This document shows positions 1-5,058 of a DNA stretch of 5,329 nt, in pieces. The stretch spans positions 1 to 5,329 of the forward strand of contig JAUJMG010000306.1 of NCBI GenBank assembly GCA_030446955.1. Direction: 5' to 3'. This DNA comes from Thermomicrobiales bacterium. Its GTDB lineage: Bacteria > Chloroflexota > Chloroflexia > Thermomicrobiales > UBA6265. The notes below the pieces were generated by a model that worked only from the letters and a program-made list of their open reading frames with translations, ran no database searches and had not been told where the DNA came from. Within the stretch, counting starts at the first letter, position 1. Every line of letters starts with the position of its first letter. Made by a program: the position numbers and the translations under genes.

Positions 1-20
1 CACCAGGAACGTCCGCGTCT

Positions 21-497
21 CTACTCGAGATAGCGGGCCAGCTTCTCGAGCGACGACCGCTTGCCAGCGTCATTATCCTCCGGTCGGATGCCCGACGGGA
101 TGTGCTCAAACACGATAGTCACCTCGGTCCCGCCATCGCTCTCCTCAAAGGTGACCGCCATGGTCATCTCTCCTGCGAAGGCGGGGTCCCCCGAGTCAAA
201 CGTTATCGCTTGGACGATTCGTGATGGGGGTGTAAGTTCCACGAACCGTGCCGTGAACCGGTCTTCCCACTCCGAGGTCTTGCCGCGGGTCCCCTGCTCG
301 GATGCAGGATAGAACAGCGACATCTGATAGCCTCCGCCAACACGGGCGTCGAACGCATGGACCTTGCCGGTCATCTTTCCCGGCGAAAGCCAGACAGCCA
401 AGGCTGCAGGATCGGTAAACGCTCGATAGAGCGCGTCGCGCGGCGCCTTGATGACGGACGAGGTGCGCGTACTGGCCCCGGAGGTCGCATCGGTCAC
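21..497 (-). CDS. SRPBCC / AHSA1-domain protein
   Basis: This 158-residue protein has the layout of the AHSA1-type SRPBCC (START-like, helix-grip) family, soluble proteins with a deep cavity for hydrophobic ligands. The N-terminal strand with an I-K-A-P-R-D-x-L-Y-R-A-F-T-D-P block is at residues 16-30, followed by the AVWLSPG segment (35-40), a VGGGYQMSLF strand (53-62), the FTARFVELTPPSRIVQAITF hairpin (81-100), the MTMAVTFEE and TEVTIVFEHIP strands (111-133), and the long C-terminal helix ending SSLEKLARYLE (148-158). Length is normal for the family. The helix usually reads A-G-W-R-S-S-L; here the tryptophan position is lysine (146), a small oddity. The start is GTG at 495-497, with an AAAGGA site (minus strand, 505-510) seven bases upstream. 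The ligand or enzymatic role cannot be told; some relatives are stress-related or act with ArsR regulators, but no regulator is adjacent. Family call is firm, function unknown. Confidence 0.9.
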   Translation of the reverse strand: MTDATSGASTRTSSVIKAPRDALYRAFTDPAALAVWLSPGKMTGKVHAFDARVGGGYQMSLFYPASEQGTRGKTSEWEDRFTARFVELTPPSRIVQAITFDSGDPAFAGEMTMAVTFEESDGGTEVTIVFEHIPSGIRPEDNDAGKRSSLEKLARYLE

Positions 498-872
498 GGG
501 GGTATCCTTTCACAGTCTCGCCCGGAACAGTCGCCAAGCCTCGTGCGGGCAGACAGGGCAGCTTTCGCCCTGACGTGGGGATTCAAATGGATCCATAATC
601 TGTGGTCCACATCCGACGGGTTATTGTGCTCTGTCCCATGTGTTCATCGACAACGTCCCGGGCCGGCGGAGCTGGATATCCAATCCCACCATCCCTGCGA
701 TTGCACGACAATGCGTCCGATACTCGGCTCCCAGTTCTTCCCCAGATTGTGGATGCGGTGACGGACGGCCCTTGGAGACGCACCTCATGGGACGGGGCAG
801 CGGGGTCCGAGTTGTTCAGGGGCATCCACCGCCGCTGATTAGGCATGGTGCGGTCGGATGTGCCCGCAGGCC
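498..872. other. Gene-poor stretch, no supported gene
   Basis: Several frames are open here on both strands, but none shows a recognisable domain, steady codon bias or a good ribosome binding site, so I call no gene. The only local signal is a promoter-like pair on the plus strand: CTGACG at 570-575 and CATAAT at 594-599, separated by 18 bases, with no convincing gene downstream. The stretch holds the upstream region of the AHSA1 gene on its left and the 3' flank of the next minus-strand gene on its right. Confidence 0.5.
570..599 (+). promoter_or_regulatory. Weak promoter-like motif without a clear gene
   Basis: CTGACG (four of six matches to TTGACA) is followed after 18 bases by CATAAT (five of six matches to TATAAT), in a locally AT-richer patch of otherwise GC-rich DNA. 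It points rightwards, away from the AHSA1 gene, and nothing recognisable follows before the converging gene at 873-1208. It may be chance, or it may make a non-coding or antisense transcript. Confidence 0.18.
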
Positions 873-1208
873 CTAGGTCCCCAGTCCGCGTTCCCACTCA
901 AGCATCGGGGCGGCCAGCGGCATGGCGGCCGTCTGTTCACCCGGCCGGGGTAGGTCTTGTACGTGGGCGCCCAACGCTTCGAAGAACTCGGAGACTTCCG
1001 GGGTGTCCAGGAAACGGTGAAACTGCTCCTGAAAGTCGCCGTCATCAACATCGATTTCGAGCGTGTAGAAGCCGCTGCCGATGAACGCGCGCAGGCGATG
1101 CACGCCGATGCCCCGTTCGAGCGCTTCCACCGGGAAGTCCCCGTGGAGGTCCCGGACCTGGTATTCGTCACCGAGAATCATGGGTGAGACGAAAAGCACT
1201 GTCTGCAT
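873..1208 (-). CDS. Conserved-looking 111-residue protein of unknown function
   Basis: I do not recognise a named family. The chosen ATG (1206-1208) begins M-Q-T-V-L-F-V-S-P and has a G-rich site (GGGGGAC on the minus strand, 1212-1218) just upstream. The frame stays open upstream to 1424, but that extension is proline/histidine-rich and not protein-like. The sequence alternates likely strands and helices: strand 2-9, an acidic linker, then a helix around 26-34. Strands follow around 36-43 and 47-54 (RLRAFIGSGFYTLEIDVDD), and then a helix rich in phenylalanine (59-82, with FQEQFHRFLDTPEVSEFFEALG). The strand-helix pattern resembles the dimeric alpha/beta-barrel (ferredoxin-like) class of small cytosolic proteins, such as antibiotic-monooxygenase-like or NIPSNAP-like domains, but that is a guess from the pattern only. 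There is no signal peptide or membrane segment. Neighbours are on the same strand but more than 200 bases away, so it is probably transcribed alone. Confidence 0.75.
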   Translation of the reverse strand: MQTVLFVSPMILGDEYQVRDLHGDFPVEALERGIGVHRLRAFIGSGFYTLEIDVDDGDFQEQFHRFLDTPEVSEFFEALGAHVQDLPRPGEQTAAMPLAAPMLEWERGLGT

Positions 1209-1430
1209 GGCGTCCCCCGCGTGGATGTTGCGCCGCCGCCAACCGTCTGTTGGCTGACAGGATGCCATCCTAGGCCTCGCCCCCCACCATGGACAACTCC
1301 TTCGCCCATGGGTGTCCGCGGCGTGGTCGTGGATGGCACCATCGACGGCCACGGTGGAGGTGGGCACCACGTGGGGCGAGGCAACGGGCTGGATGGCTGG
1401 CGTCATAGGGCCTGAGCAGGACACCGACGA

Positions 1431-1883
1431 TCAGGCCACCCGGTCCTCGGCCATCGGGGTGAGGACGAACACCGGAATCTCGCGGGTCGTCTTCTCTTGG
1501 TACTTCGCATAGTCCGGAAACGCAGCTACCGCGCGCTCCCACCACACGGCCTTCTCGTCCCCGGTGACTTCTCGGGCCAAATAATCCCGTTTGACGGGTC
1601 CGTCCTGTAGCTCGACATGGGGGTGGTTTTTGAGGTTGTAGTACCAGACAGGATGCTTGGGGGCGCCGCCAAGAGACGCGACGGCAGCGTATTCCCCATC
1701 GTGCTCGACCCGCATCAGCGGCGTCTTGCGAAGCTTGCCGCTCTGAACCCCAACTGAAGTCACCAAGATGATCGGCATACCACGCAGGGTATTACCTTCA
1801 GTCCCGTCTGAACGCTCAAACAGCTCGGCCTGCTTGCGTGCCCAATCCGATGTGCTTGGCTCGTAGTCCCCGCTGAGTGGCAT
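1431..1883 (-). CDS. F420-dependent nitroreductase/quinone reductase, Ddn family
   Basis: This 150-residue protein matches the deazaflavin (F420)-dependent nitroreductase family (Ddn-like, TIGR00026 type), which uses reduced F420 to reduce quinones or nitro compounds in the cytoplasm or at the membrane face. Diagnostic pieces in order are the start M-P-L-S-G-D-Y-E-P-S with T-S-D-W-A-R-K-Q-A-E (1-20), the strand PIILVTSVG followed by SGKLRKTPLMRV (37-59, the F420 phosphate-binding segment), G-E-Y-A-A-V-A-S-L-G-G (63-73), HPVWYYNLKNHPHVEL (77-92), and the C-terminal FPDYAKYQEKT-REIPVFVL (122-141) with the conserved tyrosines and lysine. The length is typical. The frame runs upstream to a TTG at 1977-1979, but the ATG at 1881-1883 fits the family start and has GAGGT (minus strand, 1894-1898) ten bases before it. 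It implies that the host makes F420. The physiological substrate is unknown. No partner gene is adjacent. Confidence 0.92.
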   Translation of the reverse strand: MPLSGDYEPSTSDWARKQAELFERSDGTEGNTLRGMPIILVTSVGVQSGKLRKTPLMRVEHDGEYAAVASLGGAPKHPVWYYNLKNHPHVELQDGPVKRDYLAREVTGDEKAVWWERAVAAFPDYAKYQEKTTREIPVFVLTPMAEDRVA

Positions 1884-1893
1884 ATACAGACGT

Positions 1894-1898
1894 ACCTC
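1894..1898 (-). promoter_or_regulatory. Ribosome binding site fixing the Ddn-like start
   Basis: GAGGT on the minus strand lies ten bases before the ATG at 1881-1883. It supports this start over the longer in-frame alternative beginning with TTG at 1977-1979, whose extra 32 residues have no counterpart in the usual family N-terminus. Confidence 0.55.
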
Positions 1899-2029
1899 GT
1901 TCTGTAGAGCGAATAGATCCAGTTCGTGTTTCACGCAAAGACCCTGATGCGCATCGCCAGATTCGGTGACGATGCTCAAGCATAGGCGATGGAACGGGAT
2001 GTGTCCGTCGCCAGCCCCCTGGCCCTTGT

Positions 2030-2048
2030 TGAAATGGTGACCATTTCA
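2030..2048. promoter_or_regulatory. Perfect 19-bp palindrome, candidate operator
   Basis: TGAAATGGTGACCATTTCA consists of two exact 9-base arms around a single central G. Chance palindromes of this quality are rare in GC-rich DNA, and the arms are markedly more AT-rich than the surroundings. The inner GGT/ACC core resembles half-sites bound by FadR/UxuR-type GntR regulators, although those usually have a two- or three-base centre. It lies 147 bases upstream of the Ddn-like ATG on the minus strand and just before the decayed epimerase on the plus strand, so it could be the operator of either. The loop is too short for a stable RNA hairpin, and no T-run follows, so a terminator is unlikely. Confidence 0.45.
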
Positions 2049-2057
2049 GAACCTGTC

Positions 2058-2312
2058 TGGCTGGCGCATTGACTTCTGATCACCAACCTGATCGGCACCT
2101 ATAACGTCTACGAGGCGGCGCGGGGGACAGGGGTGGATGGTGTCTGGTCGAGCCAGCGGGACTGCGCCTAACTCATCGCGCACTGCCCGGATGCTGATCA
2201 CATGCTCTGGGAGGTGGTCTAGGGCATCTCGGATAACCCGTGCCAGTTCTGGGAGCTCAGCCATGCGCAGGAGGTGCTGAGGTGCTACCCCCAGGACCGG
2301 GCACCGGAGTAG
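2058..2312 (+). pseudogene. Decayed NAD-dependent epimerase / uronate dehydrogenase-like gene
   Basis: Read in a single frame, this stretch encodes two separate pieces of the extended-SDR NAD-dependent epimerase family closest to uronate dehydrogenase. The first piece (2076-2147) gives L-L-I-T-N-L-I-G-T-Y-N-V-Y-E-A-A-R, the helix that normally precedes the catalytic strand. The second (2154-2309) gives Q-R-D-C-A-stop-L-I-A-H-C, then W-E-V-V-stop-G-I-S-D-N-P and F-W-E-L-S-H-A-Q-E-V-L, ending P-Q-D-R-A-P-E before a TAG at 2310-2312; this is the family's C-terminus. The catalytic centre, normally over a hundred residues between these pieces, is missing, and so is the N-terminal glycine-rich NAD site. 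In-frame stops are TGA 2070-2072, TAA 2169-2171 and TAG 2220-2222. The last two fit Gln-to-stop and Tyr-to-stop changes. The reading frame is otherwise intact, so decay may be fairly recent. The frame upstream to an ATG at 1989 may be a further remnant, but this is weak. Confidence 0.72.
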
Positions 2313-2359
2313 GGGGCAGGCTGACCGATGACTGATGGCGCTGCGGACGCCTGACCCGA

Positions 2360-2839
2360 TTAAGTGCCCGGGCGATCGACCTCAACGTCGCGGTCCCCAA
2401 CCAGGCGGTTCCAGAGCTCGTAATCGGTGTCCCGTTTGGCGACGTAGCGATGGTCGGAGCTGGCCTCCTGGCCCCCCATCGCCTTGAACGGACCGCGCCC
2501 CAGGTCGTTGAGGTCGAGGTAGGTACCGCCCTGCTCAAGGTGGGTGCCAGGCTCCAGTACGGCCAGGCGCGCAAGTTCGGTGGCGTCAAGCCCTGGCAAC
2601 TGGTTGTGCAGGGCTTTGTCGTCCCCGGCGGAGCTGCTTTCGTCAGTGTGGCCACCCGGCTCGGCCGTCGCCGTGTCCGGGGCCAGTTGCTCGGCGAAGC
2701 TCTCGTCAACAGCTGCCGGCCCCATCGGATTCGTCAACGCTTCGCGGCGCACATCGTGGGTCTCGGCGTGGCGCGCCCCGGGGCCACCCCGGTCGGCGTA
2801 AGGTCGCCGTCGATCACCCGGGCTGTGGTCGTCCGACAT
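2360..2839 (-). CDS. Hypothetical 159-residue protein with conserved-looking C-terminal domain
   Basis: I cannot assign a function. The gene is supported by an ideal ribosome binding site: AAGGAGG on the minus strand (2846-2852) sits six bases before the ATG. The first 75 residues are hydrophilic, rich in D, R, G, E and S, and probably disordered. The C-terminal half looks folded: LPGLDATELARLAVLEPGT (81-99), LEQGGTYLDLNDLGRGPFKAMG (101-122), and RYVAKRDTDYELWNRLVG (131-148), with several aromatic and acidic anchors. I have the impression that similar ELxRLxVLEPGT...YVxKxxxxYELWNRLxG proteins recur in Thermomicrobia-like Chloroflexota, but this is memory and unverified. There is no signal peptide, membrane helix or metal motif. 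It is likely a small soluble protein transcribed alone, divergent from the plus-strand genes to its right. An antisense frame at 2450-3097 is open but is a shadow of this gene. Confidence 0.75.
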   Translation of the reverse strand: MSDDHSPGDRRRPYADRGGPGARHAETHDVRREALTNPMGPAAVDESFAEQLAPDTATAEPGGHTDESSSAGDDKALHNQLPGLDATELARLAVLEPGTHLEQGGTYLDLNDLGRGPFKAMGGQEASSDHRYVAKRDTDYELWNRLVGDRDVEVDRPGT

Positions 2840-2845
2840 CCTCCG

Positions 2846-2852
2846 CCTCCTT
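2846..2852 (-). promoter_or_regulatory. Near-consensus ribosome binding site
   Basis: AAGGAGG on the minus strand, six bases before the ATG at 2837-2839. It is the main reason to accept the otherwise unrecognised 159-residue gene, and it suggests efficient translation. Confidence 0.7.
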
Positions 2853-2875
2853 CGTACCGTGGGTCATTCGCACAT

Positions 2876-2955
2876 CGGTCCGCCGAGCTCATGAGCAAGC
2901 AGGGTGCCATTAGCCGAAACAGCGTGGCCGCTGCTCGACGAACAGCACCCGATCG
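2876..2955 (+). repeat. Diverged direct repeat, copy A
   Basis: This stretch aligns with 5053-5134 on the same strand. The best-matching core is TCATGAGCAAGCAGGGTGCC (2889-2908), against TCATGAGGAAGCAGGGTGCC in copy B, and a second match (CGACGAACA against TGACGAACA) lies at 2937-2945. Copy A is two bases shorter between these blocks. Read as protein from the ATG at 2891, copy A begins M-S-K-Q-G-A-I-S; after the two-base gap another frame gives L-L-D-E-Q-H-P, matching L-L-D-E-H-R-P in copy B. This suggests that both are relics of one coding sequence and that copy A is frameshifted. It is not part of any intact gene. Confidence 0.6.
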
Positions 2956-3140
2956 GTGCGCGGGGAACGACGGTTGGTGGAGCCGCCGTCTTCTTATAGA
3001 GAGGAGCGCACCTGTAAGAGGAACTCTCCACCAGTCACTTCAGTGGACAGATAGGCTGGTCGCGGGGCAGGTGAGGGTGGCCGATCACCAGCCTTGACCA
3101 CCCCAACTGCAACCAGGCGGGGCCGCACCGAAAAACCGTC

Positions 3141-3162
3141 TATACTCAGAGATCGATTCTGA
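3141..3162 (+). promoter_or_regulatory. Possible -10 element overlapping a small inverted repeat
   Basis: TATACT (3141-3146) is a good -10 hexamer ahead of the CPYC gene. Its last base begins the inverted repeat TCAGA-N7-TCTGA (3146-3162), whose centre contains ATCGAT. No convincing -35 lies 16-18 bases upstream. A repressor bound at the inverted repeat would sit on the transcription start, so autoregulation is possible, but this is inferred from position only. Confidence 0.28.
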
Positions 3163-3224
3163 AAGGCAGATCCCAATGCCCGGCCCCGTCGGTTCACCTG
3201 ACGCGACCGTGCCTCGCTCCCTGC

Positions 3225-3231
3225 AAGGAGG
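3225..3231 (+). promoter_or_regulatory. Ribosome binding site choosing the GTG start at 3239
   Basis: AAGGAGG lies seven bases before the in-frame GTG at 3239-3241. The other candidate, ATG at 3176, has a weaker GAAAGG (3161-3166) nine bases upstream. The stronger site favours the shorter protein; dual initiation is possible. Confidence 0.5.
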
Positions 3232-3238
3232 CCCGGCC

Positions 3239-3529
3239 GTGCCCGTATTGCTAACCCCGAACCCCCTCGATGCCTCGCCCGCCGACATACCGTCCCGTCC
3301 GGCCCTCTCCGTCGCGCCTGTGGTGCTCCAGACTCGGACCCGTGGGCGGGAGATCTTTCACTCATGGGTCGTCCTGCGGTGCCCCTACTGCACGCGGCCG
3401 CACCAGCACGGACCGGTTCCGCCCGGGGCGCCTCCTCGTGCCCATCTTGGCTCGCGCCGCTCTCACTGTTGGCCGGGCGGCGAGTACTGTCTCGAGGAAA
3501 CAGGCCAGGGCGGGGTAGGTCCACACTAG
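3239..3529 (+). CDS. Small CPYC zinc-finger-like protein
   Basis: From the GTG start this is a 96-residue protein; from the upstream in-frame ATG at 3176 it would be 117. The N-terminal 40 residues are proline/alanine-rich and probably flexible. The core reads W-V-V-L-R-C-P-Y-C (43-51) with H55 and H57 (HQHG), then a proline loop and G-S-R-R-S-H-C (71-77), followed by P-G-G-E-Y-C-L (79-85). Cys48, Cys51, one of the histidines and Cys77 are plausible zinc ligands. Similar 'CPxC...H.HG...GxRxxHC' small proteins are frequent in actinobacterial and related accessory DNA, plasmids and phages, but their function is unknown; a zinc-stabilised fold or nucleic-acid contact is only a possibility. It may be preceded by a -10 element at 3141-3146. 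No gene overlaps or is closely linked, so it looks like a lone cargo or accessory gene. Confidence 0.72.
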   Translation: MPVLLTPNPLDASPADIPSRPALSVAPVVLQTRTRGREIFHSWVVLRCPYCTRPHQHGPVPPGAPPRAHLGSRRSHCWPGGEYCLEETGQGGVGPH

Positions 3530-3540
3530 CACGGTCGGTG

Positions 3541-3815
3541 ATGCGGACTTTGCAGTTGCGGTGTGACCACAGTGACATGGCCGAGTTGCCGCTTGGAGCT
3601 TCGCTGTCCGACGTGGTCCATACTGGCATCTCTGTCGTCAGGGACGAGAACGCGGTCCTGTTGGCCATCTGGCGTCGATTTATGGTGTCGCCATCCTTCC
3701 GGCACTTACCTCGGCCAGCACGCTGCTTGGGGCGACGAAGTTCGGCTTCCGCGGACAACTCGTGGAGCTAGACGTCACGGCTGCCTTAATTCAGGAGTTC
3801 CGAGCTATCGCGTAG
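3541..3815 (+). pseudogene. Possible frameshifted gene remnant, SDR-like in part
   Basis: Two plus-strand frames in succession look protein-like. Frame one, from an ATG at 3541, gives D-M-A-E-L-P-L-G-A-S-L-S-D-V-V-H-T-G-I-S-V-V-R up to about 3670. A second frame, open from 3576 to the TAG at 3813-3815 but without a start codon, gives A-S-I-Y-G-V-A-I-L-P (3672-3701) and G-A-T-K-F-G-F-R-G (3729-3755), then L-V-E-L-D-V-T-A-A-L-I. The latter resembles the catalytic stretch of short-chain dehydrogenases (S-I-Y-G ... Y-x-A-T-K-F-x-x-R-G), but the tyrosine position holds leucine and the serine-to-lysine spacing is four residues too long. A decayed, frameshifted dehydrogenase is one reading; chance open frames in GC-rich DNA are the other. 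No ribosome binding site precedes 3541. Confidence 0.22.
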
Positions 3816-4082
3816 ATCTGGATGGGCCTCGATCAAGCGAAAGATCAGGCTAAGGAATGGTGGGTAACTGGGGAAGATGGAGCGGCGGCCGGACTGCGCT
3901 TCGCGGGAGACCAAGCGGACGCTGCGCTATCAGGAGCCGGGTGGCGGGACGCTCCGTGGCGGAGAATAGGGTCATGTCAGACGCGGTTATTGACATTTCC
4001 ATTCTTGCGCCAACGCTCAGATGACGGTAAGGTGCGCTGACCGGGGCATAAACGGATACCGCTGGATCGAGGAGGAAGTCTG
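3816..4082. other. Upstream region of the MBL-fold gene, nothing firm
   Basis: A short frame from ATG 3822 runs to 4040 (72 codons, with D-Q-A-K-D-Q-A-K-E-W-W near its start), but it has no clear ribosome binding site or recognisable domain. A perfect TTGACA occurs at 3990-3995 and could be the -35 of the hydrolase promoter, but no TATAAT-like hexamer lies 16-18 bases after it. The promoter of the following gene is therefore not resolved. Confidence 0.35.
4070..4075 (+). promoter_or_regulatory. Ribosome binding site of the MBL-fold gene
   Basis: AGGAGG, seven bases before the ATG at 4083-4085. Sequence and spacing are ideal, and they confirm the start that also gives a proper signal peptide. 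Confidence 0.75.
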
Positions 4083-5009
4083 ATGCGCCGCCCGTTCCCG
4101 CTCGTGGTTGCCGCCTTGTTTTTGCTCGTTTCGGCGGTGCCCCCAGGGGTGCTGGCCCAAGAGGGCACGCCCGGCGCGCCTGCAGGCGACGTTCAGCAGG
4201 TTGCCGAGGATGTCTACGCCTTCGTCAACAGCGGATACGTTTCGCTCTTCGTGGTGACGGACGAGGGGGTGATTGCGACCGACCCGAGCAGCCAGCGCGG
4301 GCCGGAGCGGGCTGAGGCTTTCGCGGCGGCGATCGCCTCGGTGACCGACCAGCCGGTGCGCTTCGTCGTCTACAGCCACCACCACGCTGACCACGCGATC
4401 GGCGGTGAGGTCTTCGCCGACACCGCCCAATTCATCTCCCACCGCAATGCAGCGCCGCAGATCGCGGCCCTCGGCGACGCGCGCACCCCGGCGCCGACCA
4501 TTGCCTTCGACGACTACCTCCGGCTCGAGTTGGGCGGCACCGCGATCGAGCTCTACTACACGGGGCGCAACCACTCCGACAGCAGCATCGTGCTGCTCCA
4601 CCCGGAACAGCGCCTCCTGTTCGCGGTCGACTTCATCCCGGTCAACGCGCTGCTCTTCCAAAACCTGCCGGACGCCTACCTGGAGGAGTGGGTCGAGTCG
4701 CTGCGCTGGATCGAGGAGAACCTCGACTTCGACACCCTCGTCCCCGGCCACCCGCCGCTGCCCGGGACGAAGGAGACCGTGGGCCAGGTGCGGGGGTACA
4801 TCGAGGACCTGATGGCGGCGGTCCGGGCCGCGCAGGAGCAGGGGCTGGCCGATAACTCCCCGGAGATGGTGGAGTCCGTCCGCGCGACCCTGGAGCCGGA
4901 GTACGGCACTTGGGCAATGTTCGACGAGTGGCTGCCGCTCAACGTCGAGGGTCTGCTCCGGATTTGGTCCGAGGCGGCGACCCCGACGGCTGGCACGTCG
5001 GCAGCGTAG
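4083..5009 (+). CDS. Secreted metallo-beta-lactamase-fold hydrolase
   Basis: This 308-residue protein is a complete MBL-fold metallo-hydrolase. A Sec signal peptide occupies residues 1-25: R2-R3, a hydrophobic core VVAALFLLVSAV, and V-L-A before Q26 as a likely signal peptidase I site. The mature protein should act outside the membrane. The fold follows: VYAFVNSGYVSLFVVTDEGVIATDPSS (first strands), the metal motif H99-x-H101-x-D103-H104 in Y-S-H-H-H-A-D-H, H164 in T-G-R-N-H-S-D-S-S, the bridging D183 in L-L-F-A-V-D-F, and H223 in V-P-G-H-P-P. All ligands for a two-metal site are present, so it is probably active. The C-terminal helices (around 230-300) are typical of the broad hydrolase branch, which includes lactonases, quinoprotein-relay and beta-lactamase-like enzymes. 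The substrate cannot be named. The tail is rich in T and A. Ribosome binding site, codon use and GC3 are all strong. An antisense frame of 356 codons over it is a shadow. Confidence 0.95.
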   Translation: MRRPFPLVVAALFLLVSAVPPGVLAQEGTPGAPAGDVQQVAEDVYAFVNSGYVSLFVVTDEGVIATDPSSQRGPERAEAFAAAIASVTDQPVRFVVYSHHHADHAIGGEVFADTAQFISHRNAAPQIAALGDARTPAPTIAFDDYLRLELGGTAIELYYTGRNHSDSSIVLLHPEQRLLFAVDFIPVNALLFQNLPDAYLEEWVESLRWIEENLDFDTLVPGHPPLPGTKETVGQVRGYIEDLMAAVRAAQEQGLADNSPEMVESVRATLEPEYGTWAMFDEWLPLNVEGLLRIWSEAATPTAGTSAA

Positions 5010-5033
5010 CGAGTTGGCGATGACGCGAGCGCA

Positions 5034-5058
5034 GGCCCGAGGGCGCTGCCCTGGGGCC
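5034..5058 (+). terminator. Strong GC hairpin after the MBL-fold gene
   Basis: An 11-position stem with one G-G mismatch closes on a three-base GCT loop: GGCCC-G-AGGGC pairs with GCCCT-G-GGGCC. It starts 25 bases after the hydrolase stop codon. No T-run follows, so it is not a classic intrinsic terminator; it may still slow or stop transcription in a GC-rich host or protect the 3' end of the mRNA. Its right edge touches the start of repeat copy B. Confidence 0.45.

Noticed and set aside
1209..1424. N-terminal extension of the 111-residue protein
   Set aside because: The extension is rich in P, H, W and C with no conserved pattern, and the internal ATG has a G-rich ribosome binding site.
1884..1979. 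N-terminal extension of the Ddn-like protein
   Set aside because: It would need a TTG start and adds residues not found at the usual family N-terminus; the ATG at 1881-1883 has a ribosome binding site.
3053..3094. Eight-base inverted repeat AGGCTGGT / ACCAGCCT as a terminator or operator
   Set aside because: The 26-base loop is long, no T-run follows and no gene ends nearby; it is compatible with chance.
2450..3097. 215-codon open frame on the plus strand
   Set aside because: It runs antisense to the 159-residue gene and into intergenic DNA, with no recognisable domain. Only the short repeat-A peptide inside it has any support.
2994..3758. 254-codon open frame on the minus strand
   Set aside because: Composition is arginine/serine/glycine-rich and low complexity. 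It overlaps the CPYC gene on the other strand and has no domain.
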